From positions 76,860-140,859 of the forward strand of contig JBNJGB010000017.1 of assembly GCA_051747385.1 (NCBI GenBank): a DNA stretch of 64,000 nt, in the 5' to 3' direction. Position numbers and translations under genes: made by a program. This document shows positions 17,461-25,075 of this stretch, piece by piece; position 1 is the stretch's first letter, and the number at the start of each line of letters is the position of its first letter. This DNA is from JBNJGB01 sp051747385 (lineage in GTDB: Bacteria > Myxococcota_A > UBA9042 > PHBI01 > JACKFB01). The notes beneath the pieces were generated by a model. That model was not told the origin of the DNA, made no database searches, and saw nothing but the letters and a program-made list of their open reading frames with translations.

Positions 17461-18602
17461 GATCGCCTCCCCGGCTCGGGCGGGTGCGTGGGATCGCCGG
17501 CGGGGGCCTCCGGCGCGGCGTCGGGCGCGTGGGCCAGGTGGCCGGTCGTCGTGATCCGCTGGAAGTCCTCGATGGGCACGATCTGATCCACGGAGATGCG
17601 CACGAACATGGTCCCCACCCGGTAGTCGCCTCCCGGGTCGACCTCCTCGCCCCGGGCCAGCCGCACGACGGCGTGGGGGAGGTTCAGGCCCGCCCCGGCG
17701 CTCAGGTAGCACCAGGCCGGGAAGCGCGGGTTCACCTCCAGGAGGTGATGGCCGCCGTCCTCGTCGCGCACGACCTCCACCTCGCAGGGGCCCCGCCAGC
17801 GGCTCACCCCCATGAACCGGCGGGTGAGGCGCTCCAGCTCGGGATCCCGGACCGTCACCCCGGCCCAGCCCTTGCCCTTGTCGGTGATCCAGGTCTTGCG
17901 CATGGGCACGGCGCCGACCAGCCCCCCCCGCCCGTCGCCGACCGCCACCACGTTCAGCTCGTCGCCCCGAAGGAACGCCTGCACGATCACAGGGAGCCCC
18001 CACCGCGCGACGGTGCCGTGCCAGGCCCGGACCGCCTCGTCCAGGTCGTGCGCCACCGTCGCCCCGTAGTACGCGCCCTTCACGACGAACGGATACGGGA
18101 TCTCCTCGTGGAGGTCGTACAGCGCGTCGACGCTCCCCACCATGCGGGTCTCCGGCACGGGGATGCCCGACGCCCGCCCCAGGGCCGCCAGGTGCGCCTT
18201 GGAGCGAAGCTCGTACTGCTCGGCGGTGGGCAGGAACGTGCCGATCCCCTGCTCGGCGAGCCAGGGCTCGAGCGAGATGAAGGAGGGAAGCTCCGCGTCC
18301 AGGGTGGGCACGATCACGTCCAGGCCCACCTCCTCGCGGATGTCGTCCAGTCGGGCGCGGAGGGCGTCCGCGCCCTCGGACGGGTAGGGGACGAGGAAGG
18401 CATCGTCCACCAGCCCGCGAGCGTACACGCCGGGCTCCAGGCTGTCGTAGGCGAGCCCGACGACGTGCACGTCCCGCCCCAGCGCGTGCCGGAGGGAGCG
18501 GACGACCGCCACGCCGGGCCCGGGGTTGTCGGTGGCGTTGAGGCCGGTCACGCCCACGCGGAGCGGCCGCTCGGGGTCGGTGGGAGGCGCCGCCATGCTC
18601 AC
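17457..18602 (-). CDS. ATP-grasp ligase
   Basis: 381 residues from a GTG that overlaps the preceding stop as GTGA; an in-frame ATG six bases further in is an alternative. The N-terminus 'LRVGVTGLNATDNPGPGVAVVRSLRHAL' is the pre-ATP-grasp domain. ATP-grasp features follow: 'SKAHLAALGRASGIPVPETRMV', 'YPFVVKGAYYGATVAHD' (nucleotide-binding Lys), 'VIVQAFLRGDELNVVAVGDG', and 'CEVEVVRDEDGGHHLLEVNPRFPAW' with the Mg-binding E.N residues. The family forms an acyl phosphate and then an amide or thioester bond. In context it would activate a carboxylate for a product that also passes through the decarboxylase and the PqqD-like partner. Confidence 0.8.
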   Translation of the reverse strand: MSMAAPPTDPERPLRVGVTGLNATDNPGPGVAVVRSLRHALGRDVHVVGLAYDSLEPGVYARGLVDDAFLVPYPSEGADALRARLDDIREEVGLDVIVPTLDAELPSFISLEPWLAEQGIGTFLPTAEQYELRSKAHLAALGRASGIPVPETRMVGSVDALYDLHEEIPYPFVVKGAYYGATVAHDLDEAVRAWHGTVARWGLPVIVQAFLRGDELNVVAVGDGRGGLVGAVPMRKTWITDKGKGWAGVTVRDPELERLTRRFMGVSRWRGPCEVEVVRDEDGGHHLLEVNPRFPAWCYLSAGAGLNLPHAVVRLARGEEVDPGGDYRVGTMFVRISVDQIVPIEDFQRITTTGHLAHAPDAAPEAPAGDPTHPPEPGRRS

Positions 18603-18865
18603 AGCTCGAAGTCCGTGGGGAGCAGCCCGCTCTGCCGGAGGGATTGCGTGAAATCGCCCAGGTCGCGGGCCAGATCGTCCTCGTCCATCACGTCGAAGCG
18701 CTCGCCCAGGCGCTCGAGGATGGCGTCCCGGTCGAGGCCGTCCTTGAGCGCCCGCAGGATCTCCAGGCCCGTGGCGTTCACGCTGAACGTGTGCCCCGTG
18801 TAGGGATCGAAGAGGAAGCCCGTGTCGCTCAGGGCCAGGTCGTGCAGCTTCTGCGGCGTCCCCAT
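18599..18865 (-). CDS. PqqD-like small protein
   Basis: 88 residues; start ATG with GAGGAG upstream. The sequence 'LSDTGFLFDPYTGHTFSVNATGLEILRALKDGLDRDAILERLGERFDV' followed by 'DLARDLGDFTQSLRQSGLL' is the winged-helix pattern of PqqD-family proteins, which bind precursor peptides (RRE-like) in peptide-modification pathways. No radical SAM enzyme and no obvious precursor peptide lie beside it; instead it is translationally coupled to the ATP-grasp gene. It may present a peptide or small carrier to the ligase; that is inference. Confidence 0.75.
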   Translation of the reverse strand: MGTPQKLHDLALSDTGFLFDPYTGHTFSVNATGLEILRALKDGLDRDAILERLGERFDVMDEDDLARDLGDFTQSLRQSGLLPTDFEL

Positions 18866-18896
18866 GGCGTCTCCTCGCGTCGGGCGCGGCGGCCCC

Positions 18897-20102
18897 TCAG
18901 AGCATACCGGTGATGGCGAGCGTGCCAAGGTGCGCCGCGCCGGCCGGGACGTCCGGCGTCGCCTCGAGGAGGTGCACCTCGTAGTCCAGGGACAGGTGCC
19001 AGCCCTCGGCCACGCGCACCGAGACACCGGCGTGGGCGCCGCCCTCGATCCGCTGGACCAGGTTCCACGTGGCGGACTGGCCCAGGTAGGTGGGCCGCTC
19101 CTCGAGGCCCAGCTTGCCCCCCGCCCGCAGGGACACGACCTCGCCCTGCCACGCCAGGGTCGCGAAGCCGGAGCCCAGGACGTCGCCGTCCGCGCCCTGC
19201 ACGGCGCCCCCCGGGGTGATCGACAAGCCGGCCCCGAGCGGCATGCGCCAGGCGAGCGCGCCGCGGACCACGTCCAGGTCGTCGAAGGCGCCCCAGGATC
19301 CCTCCACGACGAGGTCGCCCCACGGGCTCCAGCGGGCCGACAGGCCGCCCACCGTCCCGCCCGGACGCGGACCACCGTCGCCGACGTGCCCGACGTGGGC
19401 GGCGATCCCGGCGATCTCCCGGGCCCACCCGGCGGTCGCCCAGGCCTCGTGGCGGAGATCGTACCCGGTGCTCGTCCGGCGCCGCCTCCCGCCGCCGAAC
19501 GACTCCGCCTCCGTCTCGTACCAGGTCGCCCGGTAGACGGCGCCCGCGAGGAAGCCCGCGCGATGCTGCGCGTGGAGCCCCAGCGCCACGCCGTAGGCCC
19601 GCGGAACCGCCGGATCGTCCGGATAGGCCTGACCCACGAACGCGACGGTGGGGGTCCAGCGGACCGCGGGCACCGTCGCCGCCTCCAGCCCGGACCGGGC
19701 GCTCCCGTCCCGCGGATGCTCCTCGAGGACGGCGCGGAAGACCTCGGCGGCCTGCTCGTCGCGCTCCAGGGCCAGGAGCGTCCAGCCCAGCCCCAGCCGG
19801 GTCTCCCGGGCCCCGCCCGACAGGATCACGGCGCGCCGGAAGGCCTCCTCGGCGCCCTCCATGTCCCCCGCCTCGTAGCGGACCTGCGCGAGGCGCAGCG
19901 TCAGGCGGAAGTCCTGGGGATACTCCCGCGCCAGGGCCTCGAGGGCCGACGCGGCCTCCCGGTGGCGCCCCTCGGAGGCCAGCGCCTCGGCCCGGGCCAG
20001 GTCGTCGTCGTAGCCGGCCAGGGACGGGGCGGCCACGCCCAGCAGCAGCGCCAGGGCGACCACCGCCAATCCCCGGTGGGTCCCGTGTCCACGGCGTCTC
20101 AA
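18897..20102 (-). CDS. TPR-containing outer-membrane beta-barrel protein (YaiO-like)
   Basis: 401 residues from a TTG start that has GAGGAGG 5 bp upstream; an ATG at 20138 in the same frame is less well placed. A strong signal peptide ('GLAVVALALLLGVAAPSLAG') is followed by TPR units ('ARAEALASEGRHREAASALEALAREYP', 'VRYEAGDMEGAEEAFRRAV', 'LGWTLLALERDEQAAEVFRAVLEEHP'). From about residue 155 the sequence turns to alternating strands ('YGVALGLHAQHRAGFLAGAVYRATWYE' to the end), as in YaiO-type outer-membrane proteins. It is the first gene of the six-gene operon, 31 bp before the PqqD-like gene, and could be the outer-membrane exit or anchor for the product. Confidence 0.7.
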   Translation of the reverse strand: MRRRGHGTHRGLAVVALALLLGVAAPSLAGYDDDLARAEALASEGRHREAASALEALAREYPQDFRLTLRLAQVRYEAGDMEGAEEAFRRAVILSGGARETRLGLGWTLLALERDEQAAEVFRAVLEEHPRDGSARSGLEAATVPAVRWTPTVAFVGQAYPDDPAVPRAYGVALGLHAQHRAGFLAGAVYRATWYETEAESFGGGRRRRTSTGYDLRHEAWATAGWAREIAGIAAHVGHVGDGGPRPGGTVGGLSARWSPWGDLVVEGSWGAFDDLDVVRGALAWRMPLGAGLSITPGGAVQGADGDVLGSGFATLAWQGEVVSLRAGGKLGLEERPTYLGQSATWNLVQRIEGGAHAGVSVRVAEGWHLSLDYEVHLLEATPDVPAGAAHLGTLAITGML

Positions 20103-20173
20103 GAGGCCTCCTCGGCGCGGATGCGAAGCAAGGTCCATACCACGACCGAGCGGTGGCTCGCGGCGGAGCGGGC

Positions 20174-20345
20174 AGGGCAATCGCAAGTTCGGAAAAGTGA
20201 GGGCCGCGCGGCGGTACGGCGCCCGGCGCCGGATTGCACCCGCTCGGAACGATAGGTTTTGGGCGTCTGAGAGCAGGCAAGGGCAAGGGCAAGGGCAAGG
20301 GCAAGGGCAAGGGCAAGGGAGGGCGGTCGAGTTTGCGACCGCCCT
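20174..20345 (+). repeat. TIR-bounded dispersed repeat, full copy 2
   Basis: 172 bp, same plan as copy 1: left end AGGGCAATCGCAAGTTCGG, inner GC-rich palindrome around 'CGGCGCCCGGCGCCG', six GGGCAA units, then the right-end perfect 10-bp stem. The left TIR core has diverged ('CAAGTTCG' instead of 'CAAAGTCG') and the loop reads AGTTTG. It lies upstream of the TPR barrel gene and the divergent MopE-like lipoprotein, so it sits between two promoters. Confidence 0.85.
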
Positions 20346-20423
20346 GGCGGAGCGGGTTCCGGGGCTGGCATTGGCGGGCGCGGCCGCTATGATTCGGTCC
20401 GCCCGGCCTGCCTGGAGAGCCCC

Positions 20424-21203
20424 ATGCCGTTCCGCAAAGTGTCCCGGATCCTCCTCGGGTGTCTCGTCGCGACGTCTCTCGCCGTCTCGTGCGACGATGG
20501 GGGAGGCCCCGAGTCGCTCCTGCTCGAGATCCGCTCGGACCCGCCACAGACGGCCTCCGGAAATCCGCTCGAGGCTGTCCGGATCCTCTTCACGGACGGC
20601 GAGACGAACCTCCCCGTGGATCCCTCGGACTCGGACTTCAACTACACGCCCGACGACGAGGTCTGGAACGACCCGGTGCGAGAGCCCTTCGTCGTCCGGG
20701 TGGAGTACGGCGGCCAGACCTTCGCGGACGACGAGGTGGTCGTGCTGGTCACCGGGTGGGTGGACGGCCGCGCCGTGACGCGATTCGAGCGGACCCTGGA
20801 CCTCACCGAGGCCCGGGTGGTCTCGGCGGACCTCCGCGCCGCGCCCGAGGATTGCGACGCCGACGGGGACGGGTTCGCGGACTGCGCCATGGCCGGGTGC
20901 TGCGCCCCGAACCGCGACGAGCTGTCGGACTGCGAGCCGGGCGAGAAGACCTTTCACCCGTTCTTCTCCGGTGGCGAGCCGTGTGACGACCTGGACAACG
21001 ACTGCGACGGGTTCACGGACGAGGGCTTCCCGAAGCTGGGCGAGCTGTGCGACGGGGGCGACTCGGACGACTGCGCCACCGGCACCTGGACCTGCAACGC
21101 CACGGGCGACGGCGTGGAGTGCCTCGAGAGTGGGGGCGTCGGGGACACGTGCGGAGACGGAGTCGACAACGACTGCGACGGCGACACGGACGAGGGCTGC
21201 TGA
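20424..21203 (+). CDS. Lipoprotein with MopE-like DNDCDG metal-binding motifs
   Basis: 259 residues; 'LLGCLVATSLAVSC' gives a lipobox at Cys23. The middle has a beta-sandwich-like stretch ('AVRILFTDGETNLPV...'). The C-terminal third contains Cys- and Asp-rich units 'DCDADGDGFADCAMAGCC', 'PCDDLDNDCDGFTDEG' and 'TCGDGVDNDCDGDTDEGC'. These match the MopE-type putative metal-binding motif common in Myxococcota surface proteins. Probably an outer-membrane lipoprotein with a Ca-binding or disulphide-stabilised C-terminus. It ends 5 bp from the convergent transporter gene. Confidence 0.75.
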   Translation: MPFRKVSRILLGCLVATSLAVSCDDGGGPESLLLEIRSDPPQTASGNPLEAVRILFTDGETNLPVDPSDSDFNYTPDDEVWNDPVREPFVVRVEYGGQTFADDEVVVLVTGWVDGRAVTRFERTLDLTEARVVSADLRAAPEDCDADGDGFADCAMAGCCAPNRDELSDCEPGEKTFHPFFSGGEPCDDLDNDCDGFTDEGFPKLGELCDGGDSDDCATGTWTCNATGDGVECLESGGVGDTCGDGVDNDCDGDTDEGC

Positions 21204-21208
21204 GCCCG

Positions 21209-22255
21209 TCAGGGGCCCTCGTCCGCCGGCGGCAGGTCCTTGCGGCCGTCGCCCAGCACGACGGCCACCGGTCGCAGGGGCTCCACGTCCTCGCAGGCGA
21301 TCTTGATGACCGCCGTGAGCGGCACCGCGAGCACGACGCCCAGGACACCCCAGAACCATCCCCAGAAGAGGAGGGAGATGAGGATCACCAGGGGCGACAG
21401 GTGCAGGGAGCGCCCCATCAGGCGGGGCTCGATGATGTAGCCGATGGTCCCCTGGATGGAGGCGAGGACCAGGAGCACGGCGAGACCTCCCGAGGCGCCC
21501 TCGAACTGGATGAAGGCCAGGAGCGTCGGCGGGATGACCGCGATGACCGAGCCGATGTTGGGGATGAAGTTGAGCTGGAAGGCGATGACCCCCCAGATGA
21601 GCGCGAAGTCGAGGCCCATGGACCACGTCACGACGCCGGTGAGGAAGCCCGTCGTGGCGCTCACGAGGGTCTTCATCCGCACATAGCTCTGGACCTTCTT
21701 CGCCGCCGAGTGGAGGACCATCCGCGTGTGGGGCGCCTCGAACAGCTCCGCCGACTTCCGGCGCAGGGCCGGCGCCTCCACGAGCATGAACACCACGAGG
21801 ACCAGGACGAGCAGGACCTCGCCGAGCACGAGGGCCAGGGAGCGGATGCCCGAGGTGAGCACGCCGAGGCCCTCCCGGAGGTTGTCCGGCGCGCCCAGGT
21901 CGTCCCACGTCACGTGCAGCCCGAAGCGGTTGAGGAAGTGGAAGAAGCCCTCGGTCATCCCCTCGAAGCGCTCCGCGTAGCGTGGAAGCTCGTCCAGGAT
22001 GGAGCGGACCTGCAGGGAGAGGCTGGCCCCGAAGCCGCTGAACAGCAGGGCCATCCCGAAGAAGACGACGCTCAGGGCCACCCAGCGCGGCACCCGCTTC
22101 TGCAGCCAGTGGACGGCCGGCTCGAGCAGGAGGGCCAGGAACATGGCGACGATCACGAGCACCGTCACCGGGCGGGTGTAGTACAGGACGAACCCGACCA
22201 GGATGGTCGCGATGATCCCCAGGAGGAGCTGCATCGACCGGCTGCTGTTGGACAT
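21209..22255 (-). CDS. AI-2E family transporter (UPF0118/PerM type)
   Basis: 348 residues beginning 'MSNSSRSMQLLLGIIATILVGFVLYYTRPVTVLVIVAMFLALLLEP'. It has the family layout: three N-terminal helices, a cytoplasmic/amphipathic section ('LQVRSILDELPRYAERFEGM'), and a conserved C-terminal group with 'GLDFALIWGVIAFQLNFIPNIGSVIAVIPPTLLAF' and 'GRSLHLSPLVILISLLFWGWFWGVLGVVLAVPLTAVIK'. Members include autoinducer-2 exporters and Na+/H+ antiporters; the substrate here is not determinable. Confidence 0.85.
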   Translation of the reverse strand: MSNSSRSMQLLLGIIATILVGFVLYYTRPVTVLVIVAMFLALLLEPAVHWLQKRVPRWVALSVVFFGMALLFSGFGASLSLQVRSILDELPRYAERFEGMTEGFFHFLNRFGLHVTWDDLGAPDNLREGLGVLTSGIRSLALVLGEVLLVLVLVVFMLVEAPALRRKSAELFEAPHTRMVLHSAAKKVQSYVRMKTLVSATTGFLTGVVTWSMGLDFALIWGVIAFQLNFIPNIGSVIAVIPPTLLAFIQFEGASGGLAVLLVLASIQGTIGYIIEPRLMGRSLHLSPLVILISLLFWGWFWGVLGVVLAVPLTAVIKIACEDVEPLRPVAVVLGDGRKDLPPADEGP

Positions 22256-22372
22256 CGGCGCTCGCGAGTAGTGGCCTCGTGCAAACCGTAGCACCGATCC
22301 AGGACCGGGGCAGCTTCAGTCCGGGCGCGGCCCGGGCTTGCCGGCGAGACGTCTCCGGTGGCACACGGGGGC

Positions 22373-23317
22373 ATGGCCATCCGACACGAGCTCTCGTGGT
22401 CCGCCTCCCGGGCGAAGACCTTCGACGCCTGCCGCCGGCAATACTACTACACCTACTACCTGTCCTGGGGCGGCTGGAAGCGGTCCGCCCCCGAGGTGCG
22501 GCAGCGGGCGTGGGTCCTCAAGAAGATGACCCGGATGCCCATGCTGTCCGGGTCCATCGTCCACGAGGCCCTCGAGGGCTGGCTGCGGGGCCGCATGGAG
22601 GGCCGCACGGCGGAGGCGGGGGACGTCGTCACCTGGGCCGAGCGGGAGCTGCGCACACGCTACCGTGTCTCGCGCGACGGGGAGTGGCGTCGGCGCCCGG
22701 CGCGCCTGACCCACCTGGCGGAGCACCACTACGGGGAGCCGCGGATCGACGAGGCGAGCGGCGCGGCCGCCGACTACGGGAAGACCCACCTCGAGCGGAT
22801 CCGGCGGTGCCTGGAGGGGTTCTTCGAGGCGCGGGACGAGCGCCTGGCCGCCGTGCACGACGCGCATCCGTCGGAATACGTGGCGGTCGAGGACATGAGC
22901 ACCTTCGACGTGGCGGGGACGCGGGTGTTCGCGGTGCCCGACTTCGCCGTCCGGGACGCCGACGGCCTGGTGCACATCTACGACTGGAAGACGGGGCGGC
23001 CCCGGGAGGCCGACGCCTTCCAGCTCGCGGGCTACGCCCTGTACGCCACGCGCCACTGGGGCGTCGACGCCGAGCAGGTGCGCTGCCACGCCGCGTACCT
23101 GGGCGACGGCGACGTCCGCTCCGACGCCTTCACCGCCAGCGACCTCCACGAGGCGGAGCAGGCCATCGTGGCCTCCATCGGGGAGATGGCCCCGCTGCAC
23201 TTCGACGCCGACCGGCACGCGGGGGACCGAGCGGACTTCCCCATGATCCCCGAGGACTCCCCGGCCCGGCGCGCCTGCGGCCGGTGCAACTTCCGGGAGC
23301 TCTGCGACCGGGCCTGA
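22373..23317 (+). CDS. PD-(D/E)XK nuclease of the RecB/Cas4 type with Fe-S cysteines
   Basis: 314 residues. The active-site core is 'RVFAVPDFAVRDADGLVHIYDWKTGRP' (D...DxK), as in RecB C-terminal nucleases. Cys20 ('FDACRRQYYYTYYL') and the C-terminal CxxCx5C ('ACGRCNFRELC', Cys302/305/311) form the four-Cys set of AddB/Cas4-like Fe-S nucleases. It is a stand-alone domain; no helicase or CRISPR genes are near. It is divergent from the AI-2E transporter and 7 bp from a convergent transglutaminase-like gene. Likely a DNA-repair nuclease. Confidence 0.8.
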   Translation: MAIRHELSWSASRAKTFDACRRQYYYTYYLSWGGWKRSAPEVRQRAWVLKKMTRMPMLSGSIVHEALEGWLRGRMEGRTAEAGDVVTWAERELRTRYRVSRDGEWRRRPARLTHLAEHHYGEPRIDEASGAAADYGKTHLERIRRCLEGFFEARDERLAAVHDAHPSEYVAVEDMSTFDVAGTRVFAVPDFAVRDADGLVHIYDWKTGRPREADAFQLAGYALYATRHWGVDAEQVRCHAAYLGDGDVRSDAFTASDLHEAEQAIVASIGEMAPLHFDADRHAGDRADFPMIPEDSPARRACGRCNFRELCDRA

Positions 23318-23324
23318 ACCCGAC

Positions 23325-24038
23325 CTACTCGGCCCTGGCGTCCCGCTCGAAGTCGCCGCCGCCGGACACGCGGCGGAGGTCCTCCGGTGTCCAGCCGTAG
23401 ATCTCGTGCCAGGACTCCACGATGCGCTCGAACGGCACGTCGGCGTACTCGCCGCGGTAGCGCACGTACTCCATGTGGCGCCGGCCCCGGAGGTCGTGGG
23501 GCTGGTAGATGGAGTCCGAGCGGCCGTCGAACTCCAGCAGCGCCACCCCGGCGTGCTCGCAGAGGCTCCGGTTGAAGGCGGGCGTGGCCTTCACCCAGCG
23601 CCCCTCGAGGTACAGCTCCGTGTAGCCGTGCCAGGCGAACACGTCCGTGCCCATGAGGCGCTTCAGCTTGTCGGAGGTCAGGTGGTTGCGCACGTCCGCG
23701 AAGCCGAGCCGCGCCGGGATTCCCACGGCGCGCGCGCCCGCAGCGAGGAGCGCCGCCTTGTTCACGCAGAACCCGCGGCCGAGTTCGAGCGTGGCGCTGG
23801 CCGTGAAGTACCGCGGCGTCAGGTCGATGCGGTACGGATCGTAGCGCACGCCGTCGCGGACGGCCTCGTACAGCCGGACGGCCGCCTCCACGTCGTCCTC
23901 CGCGCCCTCCGTGACCTCCCGGGCCCAGGCCACGACGGCCGGGTGATCGCTGTCCACGTAGCGGCCGGGGCCGAGGCAGTCCTCGGGCCGGGGCGCGTCC
24001 TTCGCCTGTTCGGTGCGCTCGTCCATCGTAGACACCAT
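23325..24038 (-). CDS. Transglutaminase-like cysteine protein
   Basis: 237 residues from 'MVSTMDERTE'; a second ATG 12 bp further in is possible. The transglutaminase core is present: 'LELGRGFCVNKAALLAAGARAVGIPARLGFADV' with the nucleophile Cys91 and 'FAWHGYTELYLEGRWVKATPAFN' with His137. The usual catalytic Asp after the last strand ('W..lDP') is replaced by Thr-Pro ('KATPAFN'), so the triad is incomplete or uses another residue. No signal peptide, so probably cytoplasmic. The frame upstream of the chosen start only runs into the GGGCAA repeat. Confidence 0.75.
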   Translation of the reverse strand: MVSTMDERTEQAKDAPRPEDCLGPGRYVDSDHPAVVAWAREVTEGAEDDVEAAVRLYEAVRDGVRYDPYRIDLTPRYFTASATLELGRGFCVNKAALLAAGARAVGIPARLGFADVRNHLTSDKLKRLMGTDVFAWHGYTELYLEGRWVKATPAFNRSLCEHAGVALLEFDGRSDSIYQPHDLRGRRHMEYVRYRGEYADVPFERIVESWHEIYGWTPEDLRRVSGGGDFERDARAE

Positions 24039-24054
24039 CGCCACCGACCACCCC

Positions 24055-24115
24055 GGAGGCAAGGGCAAGGGCAAGGGCAAGGGCAAGGAAGGGCGGTCGA
24101 CTTGGCGACCGCCCT
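24055..24115 (+). repeat. Partial copy (right end only) of the TIR-bounded repeat
   Basis: Contains about five GGGCAA units and the complete right-end stem (AGGGCGGTCG...CGACCGCCCT, loop ACTTGG) but no left part. It directly precedes a full copy starting at 24128. The loop and flank are the same as in that copy, so the two look like products of a local duplication or recombination through the GGGCAA run. Confidence 0.8.
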
Positions 24116-24127
24116 GGGGCGGCGGGC

Positions 24128-24282
24128 AGGGCTATCGCAAAGTCGGAGAACTGTGGGCCGCGCGGCGGCACGGCGCCCGGCGCCGGATTGCACCCGCTCG
24201 GAAACGATGGACTTTGCGCGTCTGAGCGCAGGCAAGGGCAAGGGCAAGGGCAAGGAAGGGCGGTCGACTTGGCGACCGCCCT
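24128..24282 (+). repeat. TIR-bounded dispersed repeat, full copy 3
   Basis: 155 bp with left end AGGGCTATCGCAAAGTCGG, inner palindrome, four GGGCAA units and the right-end 10-bp stem with loop ACTTGG. The right TIR reads TCGCCAAGTCG on the opposite strand, one mismatch from the left. Together with the partial copy at 24055 it fills the divergent gap between the transglutaminase-like gene and the YceI gene. Confidence 0.85.
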
Positions 24283-24459
24283 GGCGCGGCGGACACCACC
24301 CATTGACGTTGAAGCGTTCGTCCTCGATCCTGGCGAGACTTCCACACACGAGCCACGCAATCCGGCGCCGCGGGCCTTCCCGTCCGTCGCGACCGGGTTC
24401 GCCCCGCGTCCGGCGGCTCGTCGCCTCCGGGCGCGTCCAACCCAGCAGGAGGAGATCCC

Positions 24460-25053
24460 ATGAAGATCCATCGCACGACGTCGTTCGCCCTCGCCGCCCT
24501 GATGGTCCTGGGCACCCTGGTCGTCGCCCCCGCCTCGGCCTCCGCCGCCGAGAAGTACGAGACGGACCCGGCCCACACCTTCCTGCTGTTCAGGGCCAAG
24601 CACCTGGGCGCCGGCTACGCCTTCGGCCAGTTCCTCGAGGTGAGCGGCGAGTTCACCTACGACGAGGACGACGTGTCCAAGAGCAAGGTCGAGTTCGAGG
24701 CCAAGGCGGACAGCGTCTTCACGAACAACAAGAAGCGCGACGATCACCTCAAGAGCCCGGACTTCCTGAACGCGCGCCAGTTCCCCGTGGTCAGCTTCGA
24801 GAGCAAGAAGGTCGAGGCCGCCGGGGACGACGAGTACTCGGTCACCGGCGACCTGAAGCTCCACGGCGTAACGAAGGAGATCACCATCACCGTCGAGATG
24901 ACGGGCACCGGCAAGAGCCCCCAGGGCAACTTCCACCGGGGTTTCCTGACCGAGTTCACCATCGACCGGACGGACTTCGGCATGGAGAAGCTCCCGGGCG
25001 CGGTGGGCAACGACATCCGGATCACCCTCGCCGCCGAGGGCATCCGCCAGTAG
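24460..25053 (+). CDS. YceI family periplasmic protein
   Basis: 197 residues; GGAGGAGA precedes the ATG. Signal peptide 'LAALMVLGTLVVAPASASA'. The mature part 'YETDPAHTFLLFRAKHLGAGYAFGQFLEVSGEFTYDEDD', 'DDHLKSPDFLNARQFPVVSFES' and 'VTGDLKLHGVTKEITITVEM' is the complete YceI lipocalin-like barrel. These bind isoprenoids or similar lipids in the periplasm. It is 22 bp before a membrane-protein gene and may share a transcript with it. Confidence 0.9.
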   Translation: MKIHRTTSFALAALMVLGTLVVAPASASAAEKYETDPAHTFLLFRAKHLGAGYAFGQFLEVSGEFTYDEDDVSKSKVEFEAKADSVFTNNKKRDDHLKSPDFLNARQFPVVSFESKKVEAAGDDEYSVTGDLKLHGVTKEITITVEMTGTGKSPQGNFHRGFLTEFTIDRTDFGMEKLPGAVGNDIRITLAAEGIRQ

Positions 25054-25075
25054 CCGGCGGGAGGACGCGGCCCAC

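Noticed and set aside
22373..23317. Cas4
   Set aside because: The RecB/Cas4-type nuclease has no cas gene or repeat array nearby and is longer than typical Cas4; a repair nuclease is more likely.
11535..24349. Open frames with 'KGKGKG', 'LPLPLP' or 'PCPCPC' stretches
   Set aside because: They are translations of the GGGCAA arrays in different frames. Real genes start after the arrays, at codons with ribosome-binding sites.
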